Positions 36,050 through 41,271 of a stretch of 41,271 nt of DNA are shown here, piece by piece. The notes under the pieces were generated by a model. The model saw nothing but the letters and a program-made list of their open reading frames with translations. It did no database searches and had not been told where the DNA came from. The DNA is from Myxococcales bacterium (GTDB lineage: Bacteria > Myxococcota_A > Polyangia > Polyangiales > Ga0077539), in the NCBI GenBank assembly GCA_030652255.1, contig JAUSAZ010000176.1, positions 1 to 41,271 on the forward strand, in the 5' to 3' direction. Within the stretch, counting starts at the first letter, position 1. Every line of letters starts with the position of its first letter. The position numbers were made by a program, and so were the translations under genes.

Positions 36050-39000
36050 CACGGCCTCGCCTTCCGGCCCGCGGGGGCCTGCCAGCGCGCCGGCCGACCC
36101 GGGTCGGGCTCCGCGTTCTCGGCGACCGTCGCGACCCGCGCCGCGCCGCCGTAGGGTTTCTGGATCGTCGCCACCACGCGGTCGCGCCCGACCCAGTCGC
36201 GGTAGCGCAGCGACACCTCCCAGCGGTCGGCGCCGCGCTGCACCGCCATCTCGCACCACCCATTGAGCCCCACGTCGGGGCGCACGCCTTCCTCGGGCCA
36301 GAAGCGGTGGTGCCGCTCCCACCAGCAGACCTCGACGTCGCCGGGCGCGCCCTCCTCCTTCACTGTGCGGAAGGGGTAGCCCCCGTGCCCGATGCAGCTG
36401 CCGACGAAGCCCGGCGCCGCCGAGTCCGGGAACTGCCACGCGCCGTAGAGCGCGGCGTGGTGCACGTTGCCCCAGAACCACAGGTCGACGCCGCCGCCGG
36501 CGATGATCGGCTCGAGGTCCTTCAGCAGCCGCGACTTCGAACCCCGGTCGATCGACCACGGCTCGTCGCTGGTCAGCAGCACCGTCAACCCGTCGGGCGG
36601 CGCGTCGGCGACCCACTCCGCGAGCAGCGCGATCGTGTCCGCGTCGAGGTGCGAGTCGCGGCGCACAGGGCGCTTGAACCCGCCCTGCCAGCCGCACCAC
36701 ATCGAGTCGAGCCCGATGATCTGCAGTCCGTCCCCGCGCACGCGGAACACCTCCGCCCGCTGCCGTTGCCGGGTCGGGTGGAGGTCGGCCTTCGATTGGA
36801 GGTAGCGCTGGAAGGTCGCGCCGCGCGAGTACATCTCGTGGTTGCCCGAGACCATGAAGAGCTCGGTGCGGTCCAGCATCGGCGCGAGCGGCTCCGCGAA
36901 GAACTCGCGGAACTCGGTCTCCGTCCCGGCGTAGTAGACGTCCCCGAGGTGGAAGGCGTACGGGAGCGCGCTGTCCGTGATCTGCCTGGCGATCGCCCGC
37001 GCCGCGGGCAGGCCGTTGCCGAAGTCCGCGAAGAGCGCGACCGCGAGCGGCGCCGCGCGCAGGTCGAGCGGCGGGTCGAACCCGTGGGTGAGCTGCGCGC
37101 GCGGGGCCGCGGGCCAGAGCGGCGGGAGCAGCGCGCCCCCGAGGTGGAAGCGCACCGCGCCGGGCGCGAACAGGTACGCCCGCCAGTCCTCCTGCTCCTG
37201 GAACGCGGTGCCCTTCGCGTCCTCGACGCCGAGGCCGCCCGCGAGCGGGAAGCGCTTCGTGAAGGCGTCGAGCTGCGCGGCGTCGACCTTCGGGCGCGAG
37301 GGGAGCGGCCAGACGGCCTCGAGCCCGGGTTCCTGCGCGCGGTGGAGGTCGGCGAGCACGGTGCCCGGATCGGCCGACGGGAGCATCCCCATCAGGAGCG
37401 CCCGGCCGCCGTCGGGCTGCTGCTCGAGCAGTGCCTTCAGCGACTCGTCGTCGCGCGGGGCCGGCGCGGCCTCCGCCGCGGGCGCCGTCGCCACGGATTC
37501 GAGGCCGCCCTCCCCGGCGTCGCCGAGCTCGAGCACCTCGTCGCCACAGCGCACGCGGAAGCGCCGGCCTCCCGTTCCGCCCTCCACGGGGACCTCGGCG
37601 GTCCACATCGTGACGTGCGTCGGCCCGATCCACGTCTCGTGCGGCTCGCACCGCACCGGCCCCGCCGAGCGGAGCTGGCGCTCGCGACCGGCGACCAGCT
37701 CGGTGACGCTCACGGCGAAGTCCTTCGGCGCCTCCGGGCGGGCAAAGGTCCAGGCGGCCACGAGCCGATCGGGCTCGACCTGCCCGACTGGACCGGGCAG
37801 CGGCGCGGCCTCGGCGGGCGCCTCGCAGGCGCCCACGCACACGACGCGCTCCACGGACTCCAGGCCGGCCTCCGCGCGCCCCGCCGACGCCGACCGCGCG
37901 AGCCGGGCGAGCCGCTCGGTGAGGTGGTCGCCGCTCTCGCTGCCGAACAGCATCGAGGAGCCCTCGTACTGCTGCGCGCGAAACTCGCTGCGGGTGGTGA
38001 AGTAGCCCGCGTAGTCGCCCGCGTAGCCGAGCACCGAGGCGGTGGCGCTGCCGGTCGCGCCGCGCACGGCCTCCTCGATCTGGTGCGCGGCCCAGGCCGT
38101 GGGCTCGCCTGGCACCGTGGCGAAGACGTGGTCGCCGACGCGCAGCACGTGGAGCGCGTGCACCGGCGAGGGCGCGAGCGCGAGCAGCCCCTTCAGGATG
38201 GGCTGCAGCACCCCCAGCGCGGGGGCCTTCGGGTGCTGCGGGTTGCCGGCGGGGTAGAGGTTCGAGGTCATGCCCTCCTTCGCCAGGCCGGGGTAGAACT
38301 GGCTGCGGCCGTCCTCGGCGCCGGCGAGCGTCGAGGCGCCGAAGCACCAGGGCGCGAGCCTCGCGCCGGACAGGTCGTTCCAGGTCGGGTCACCGTTGGG
38401 CGCGGCGGCGGTCCACCACTCGCGGTGGGCGACCTGCAGCGACGGCGCGCGCGAGCCGGCCGCGCCGCGGCGGGAGGCGTGGCGGACCTTGTCGGCGATG
38501 ACCGAGCCCACCCAGTCGGCGCGCGCGGCGCCCTGCTTGTTCGGCCCGTGAAACGCGCCGTTCGGGGGCGGCAACGGCGACTGGTCCCCCGCGCCGGAGA
38601 GCGCCACCAGCACCACCGGGGGACCGCCCTCGTCGGCCTCGACGACCCGCGCCGTCACGCCCGCCCAGTCGGGGTCGTAGAAGGAGCGGCCCGACGTGGG
38701 GTGCGGCCCGAGCGCGGTGTTGTGGCAGGCGAAGGTCGCGAAGACCCCGAGCGGGTGCCCCGCGGCGTCGTAGGCAGAGAGCACGGTCACGCGGGGGTCG
38801 ATGCGCTGCTGCTCGACGCCGAGTCCTGCCGGGGGCGCGTGCCCGGGCATCGACGGGAGCGTGTTCCAGAGGAGGTGGTCCTCATTGAGCTGGAAGGCGG
38901 GGAGGCTGCGGTTGTGGCTCACGCCCCAGGCCCGCTCGATGTCGACGCGCACAGTGGCGGGTACGGCGCGCGCGACGGCGAGCAGCACCGCGTCGGCGAT

Positions 39001-39432
39001 GGTGCGCGCGATGGCGTCCGCAAGATCGCGGTCGAAGCCCGGGGAGTGCGCGGCGAAGGTGTCGTAGAGGCTGTTGCCGTAGAAGCCGCCGGGCCCCGTG
39101 TGCGTGTGCGTGCCGCACAGGATGAGCCGGTCGAGCCCGAGGCCGCAGCGGGCGCTCGTGATCGCCGCAGCCTGTTCGTGCAGGTACCGCGACGCGGACA
39201 TCAGCTCGACGACGGCGACCGCGACGCGCTCACCATGCTCATCGGAGAGGAACATAGCCCGCACGTGCAGCGGGTTGCGGGTCCACTCCCCCTTGCCCGA
39301 ACCGCCCAGCGAGTAGCCTGCGAGCGGCTTGCCGGGCGGCACCGGCAACGCCAGGCGGGCGAAGCCCGCGACTGCGACCCGCGACGCGCCCACATTGGGC
39401 GCCTCGAACGCTTCCCCGTTCCGATCGATCAT
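36049..39432 (-). CDS. Neutral/alkaline ceramidase-like enzyme fused to metallophosphatase
   Basis: The protein has 1127 aa. Residues about 15-515 match the neutral/alkaline ceramidase family. They include the zinc block CGTHTHTGPGG (106-116), a second His in FACHNTALGP (H237), and SGAGDQSP (279-286), placed like the nucleophile loop GDxSP. A beta-sandwich follows (about 555-640), then a short helical module (about 655-700), then a calcineurin-like metallophosphatase (about 795-1090: HLGDVYYAG, SGNHEMY, WFWGNVHH). GLE[SA] motifs sit at three domain junctions: GLESV (523-527), GLESV (643-647) and GLEAV (703-707). ATG 39432 has GGAGG 4 nt upstream. There is no signal peptide, although known ceramidases of this family are exported. 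It heads the operon with the EEP and SGNH genes. Ceramide or a related lipid is the likely substrate. Confidence 0.86.
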   Translation of the reverse strand: MIDRNGEAFEAPNVGASRVAVAGFARLALPVPPGKPLAGYSLGGSGKGEWTRNPLHVRAMFLSDEHGERVAVAVVELMSASRYLHEQAAAITSARCGLGLDRLILCGTHTHTGPGGFYGNSLYDTFAAHSPGFDRDLADAIARTIADAVLLAVARAVPATVRVDIERAWGVSHNRSLPAFQLNEDHLLWNTLPSMPGHAPPAGLGVEQQRIDPRVTVLSAYDAAGHPLGVFATFACHNTALGPHPTSGRSFYDPDWAGVTARVVEADEGGPPVVLVALSGAGDQSPLPPPNGAFHGPNKQGAARADWVGSVIADKVRHASRRGAAGSRAPSLQVAHREWWTAAAPNGDPTWNDLSGARLAPWCFGASTLAGAEDGRSQFYPGLAKEGMTSNLYPAGNPQHPKAPALGVLQPILKGLLALAPSPVHALHVLRVGDHVFATVPGEPTAWAAHQIEEAVRGATGSATASVLGYAGDYAGYFTTRSEFRAQQYEGSSMLFGSESGDHLTERLARLARSASAGRAEAGLESVERVVCVGACEAPAEAAPLPGPVGQVEPDRLVAAWTFARPEAPKDFAVSVTELVAGRERQLRSAGPVRCEPHETWIGPTHVTMWTAEVPVEGGTGGRRFRVRCGDEVLELGDAGEGGLESVATAPAAEAAPAPRDDESLKALLEQQPDGGRALLMGMLPSADPGTVLADLHRAQEPGLEAVWPLPSRPKVDAAQLDAFTKRFPLAGGLGVEDAKGTAFQEQEDWRAYLFAPGAVRFHLGGALLPPLWPAAPRAQLTHGFDPPLDLRAAPLAVALFADFGNGLPAARAIARQITDSALPYAFHLGDVYYAGTETEFREFFAEPLAPMLDRTELFMVSGNHEMYSRGATFQRYLQSKADLHPTRQRQRAEVFRVRGDGLQIIGLDSMWCGWQGGFKRPVRRDSHLDADTIALLAEWVADAPPDGLTVLLTSDEPWSIDRGSKSRLLKDLEPIIAGGGVDLWFWGNVHHAALYGAWQFPDSAAPGFVGSCIGHGGYPFRTVKEEGAPGDVEVCWWERHHRFWPEEGVRPDVGLNGWCEMAVQRGADRWEVSLRYRDWVGRDRVVATIQKPYGGAARVATVAENAEPDPGRPARWQAPAGRKARP

Positions 39433-39621
39433 GCGTCCTCCGGACGGCACGAGACCGTCTCGAGTGGAGACTAACGTACCTTCTTCGACCCGCGCACCTG
39501 ACAAGTTATTGACAGGGAGCGGAGGCGAGCTCGACCCTGCTGCGGGGCCTCGGGTCTCCCGCAGTGGGAGCGTCGCAAACCCCATCGGGCCGCAAGCGGC
39601 CGGACAGGAGCCATCGCCGCC
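39433..39621. promoter_or_regulatory. divergent promoter region between effector operons
   Basis: This 189-nt gap separates the ceramidase operon from the gasdermin-like candidate. On the plus strand, TTGACA (39509-39514) is a good -35, but no -10 stands out downstream. On the minus strand, TTGTCA and TACGTT are separated by 20 nt. The AT-richer core (ACAAGTTATTGACAGG) stands out in this GC-rich locus and suggests shared control of both transcripts. Confidence 0.4.
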
Positions 39622-40404
39622 ATGTCACTCATCGAAGACTATATCGACGTCGTGCACGAAGAGACCGGGATGTGGGCCGTCTACCCCCCCAGCCTGAACG
39701 TCGAGCTGGGCGACTACGGAACCGTCGAGGACGGGCAGTTCCGCCGCCTGGGCAACGTGCGGCAGTTCTCTTCGTGTCACTTCGAGGAGCAGATGCGCGG
39801 CCAGGGCCTGAGCCGGGAGTACAAGTCCAAGCGCGTGCGCAAGGTCGCCATGGGCGCGGGCGCAAAGATCGACGCGGGAATCGTGACGGCGCATCCCGCC
39901 CTCGAGCTCAGCTTCGCCACGGACTTCTCCGTCTATTTCGCGGTCGCCGGCTGCAGCAATTGGCAGATCACCAACCTGCAGGCGCTCTCCGAGCAGATCG
40001 TCGCGCTCTACAGGGAGGACCGCTGGAAGAAGGAGTGGAGACTGATCACATCGATCTTCAAGGCCACCAACCTGACCGTGGTGATCTCCAAGGAGAGCGA
40101 GTCGAAGCTGGTGCTGGAGGCCTCCGCAGACGTGCCGCGCATCGACATGGCCGACGCCAACCTCTCGCTCCATGTGCTCTTCGACAGCAGCTCTTCGGAT
40201 CAGTGGATCACCGAGAAGCCGCGAGACGGACAGGATCCCTTCACTCCCTTTTATTGGGCCCACCGACTGACGACCAACATCTTCGGACGGAACCCCTCCC
40301 TGGAGGGCTTGGAGGCTGCCGCGCTTCCTGCGTCCGAGGAGCCGCTGGCTCTGGCTCTGGCCGAGCGCACGCGCGATCCGCTGGACGGGTGGCGCCGGTC
40401 GTAG
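39622..40404 (+). CDS. Beta-rich 260-aa protein with C-terminal GLEAA motif; possible gasdermin-like pore former
   Basis: I cannot assign a family with certainty. The protein has no signal peptide or membrane helix. Its N-terminal part (VELGDYGTVEDGQFRRLGNV) is beta-rich. An alternating hydrophobic region (about 72-112) is followed by a helix and the segment LYREDRWKKEWRLITSIFKATNLTVVIS (about 129-156), whose layout resembles the strand region after the first helices in gasdermin N-domains. Size (260 aa) and a short charged C-terminal tail also fit bacterial gasdermins, which are held inactive by about 20 C-terminal residues that a protease removes. A GLEAA motif at 229-233 would cut off 29 residues. 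AGGAG lies 11 nt upstream of the ATG. It is divergent from the ceramidase operon. Alternatives are a lipid-binding or immunity protein. Confidence 0.5.
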   Translation: MSLIEDYIDVVHEETGMWAVYPPSLNVELGDYGTVEDGQFRRLGNVRQFSSCHFEEQMRGQGLSREYKSKRVRKVAMGAGAKIDAGIVTAHPALELSFATDFSVYFAVAGCSNWQITNLQALSEQIVALYREDRWKKEWRLITSIFKATNLTVVISKESESKLVLEASADVPRIDMADANLSLHVLFDSSSSDQWITEKPRDGQDPFTPFYWAHRLTTNIFGRNPSLEGLEAAALPASEEPLALALAERTRDPLDGWRRS

Positions 40405-40483
40405 CCGTGCCCCGGCCTGATGTCCCCGATGGGGTGTCCCACCACAGCGGGCGTCGCGCGTAGTCTCCCGCCAGGTCGCCCCA

Positions 40484-41271
40484 ATGCCCCCTTCCCTCAC
40501 CCAGGCCCAGCGCGACGCCATCGCCCACCGCGACGGCCACCTCCAGCTCATCGCCTGCGCGGGCTCTGGCAAGACCGAGGTCGTCGCCCGCCGCGTGGTC
40601 CAGCTCCTGGGCCCCGGCCCCGATGGCTCCCCTCCCCTCGCCCCGCGCAACCTCATCGCCTTCACCTTCACCGACAAGGCCGGCGCCGAGCTCAAGGAGC
40701 GCATCGCCGCCCGCGTCGCCGAGGCCCACGGCGAGCTCCCCGGCCTCGCCGAGATGTTCGTCGGGACCATCCACGGCTTCTGCCTCGACCTGCTCCAACG
40801 CGAGTCGCCCGAGTACCTGAAGTACGCCGTGCTCGACGACGTGCGGCAGAAGCTGCTCGTCGAGCGTCACCCACAGCGCAGCGGCATGGCCCTCACGACC
40901 CGCCACCCCGACGGCGCTCCGCTCAACCCCTGGGAGGACACCAGCGCCTACCTCTCCGCCCTCGACGTGCTGCGCCAGGCCGACCTCATCCCCGAGCGCC
41001 TCGAAGGCGTCTCCGCGCTCGACGGCCTCGCCGCCTGGCGCGAGCTGCTCGAGTCGCAGCGCTACCTCGACTACACCGCCATCATGGAGCACGCCGTGCG
41101 CGCGCTCCAGGAGCGCGACGACCTGCGGGCCCGCCTCCGGGCGCGCGTGCGCCACGTCATCGTCGATGAGTACCAGGACGTGAACCCCATCCAGGAGCGC
41201 GTGGTCGCCGCGCTCGCGGGCCTCGGCGCCTGGCTCTGCGTCGTCGGCGACGACGACCAGACCATCTACCA
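40484..41271 (+). CDS. UvrD/PcrA-type ATP-dependent DNA helicase (3' end outside window)
   Basis: The 262 residues present hold the N-terminal motor of a superfamily 1 helicase: Q-motif LTQAQRDAI, Walker A ACAGSGKTEVVARR, motif Ia FTFTDKAGAELKERI, TIHGFC, motif II VDEYQDVN and motif III VVGDDDQTIY, where the window ends. It would unwind DNA 3' to 5' in repair, or belong to a RecB-like nuclease-helicase; the missing C-terminus would decide. ATG 40484 has AGG 9 nt upstream, and TAGTCT (40461-40466) may be a -10. It follows the island by 79 nt and may be part of it or simply the right-hand neighbour. Confidence 0.92.
   Translation, partial: MPPSLTQAQRDAIAHRDGHLQLIACAGSGKTEVVARRVVQLLGPGPDGSPPLAPRNLIAFTFTDKAGAELKERIAARVAEAHGELPGLAEMFVGTIHGFCLDLLQRESPEYLKYAVLDDVRQKLLVERHPQRSGMALTTRHPDGAPLNPWEDTSAYLSALDVLRQADLIPERLEGVSALDGLAAWRELLESQRYLDYTAIMEHAVRALQERDDLRARLRARVRHVIVDEYQDVNPIQERVVAALAGLGAWLCVVGDDDQTIY

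Overview
The window is very GC-rich and coding-dense. It carries the gene types typical of large-genome myxobacteria (Myxococcota): Ser/Thr kinases fused to ATPase and repeat modules, an FHA-AAA+ regulator, PEGA and FG-GAP proteins, Cys-rich MopE/Stig1-like and RCC1-repeat lipoproteins, and a lipoprotein trypsin with an Arg-rich C-terminal tail. A Polyangia/Sandaracinus-like organism fits best; that placement is inferred from gene content and base composition only.

Layout. 287-4581 (+): a type VI secretion effector cassette with a PAAR-like/papain-fold cysteine peptidase, a VgrG spike and a DUF922-type zinc peptidase. 4585-9225 (-): a signalling operon with a kinase-ATPase giant, a STAS-like antagonist and a HATPase, the last two overlapping by 4 nt. 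9350-10753 (-): an FHA-AAA+-HTH regulator, divergent from a membrane Ser/Thr kinase (10859-12268) and a PEGA protein (12271-13287). 13300-15255 (+): an FG-GAP lipoprotein with an Asp/Val/Pro stalk. 15259-17048 (-): a NAPE-PLD-like metallo-beta-lactamase-fold hydrolase and a Bor-like lipoprotein. 17621-22908 (-): a large surface lipoprotein overlapping a trypsin-like lipoprotein. 23138-24733 (-): a decayed ISL3 transposase.

25028-40404 is the most interesting part, an island that looks like a protease-centred conflict or cell-death system. A plus-strand operon encodes an N-terminal effector-associated-domain-like (EAD-like) helical module fused to a trypsin-fold peptidase, an EAD-like P-loop ATPase, a 931-aa STAND-like NTPase with an EAD-like tail, and a trypsin-fold/NUC-endonuclease fusion. 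Facing it is a minus-strand operon for lipid- and phosphoester-cleaving enzymes: a ceramidase-metallophosphatase fusion, a sphingomyelinase-like EEP enzyme and an SGNH-metallophosphatase fusion. Divergent from that is a 260-aa beta-rich protein that may be gasdermin-like. None of these has a visible signal peptide.

Four of these proteins share a short linear motif, G-L-E-[S/A]-(V/I/T/M/A), at nine places. Most lie in linkers between domains, and one lies 29 residues from the C-terminus of the gasdermin-like candidate. Different codons encode it each time, so it is probably held by selection on the protein. I propose that these are processing sites for one of the local V8/trypsin-fold peptidases, so that NTPase sensing unleashes a peptidase that cuts pre-made lipase, ceramidase, nuclease and pore-forming effectors into active pieces. 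This is inference; the motif and the domain layout are directly visible.

The window ends inside a UvrD/PcrA-type helicase gene (40484 onward). I saw no tRNA, rRNA or CRISPR array.
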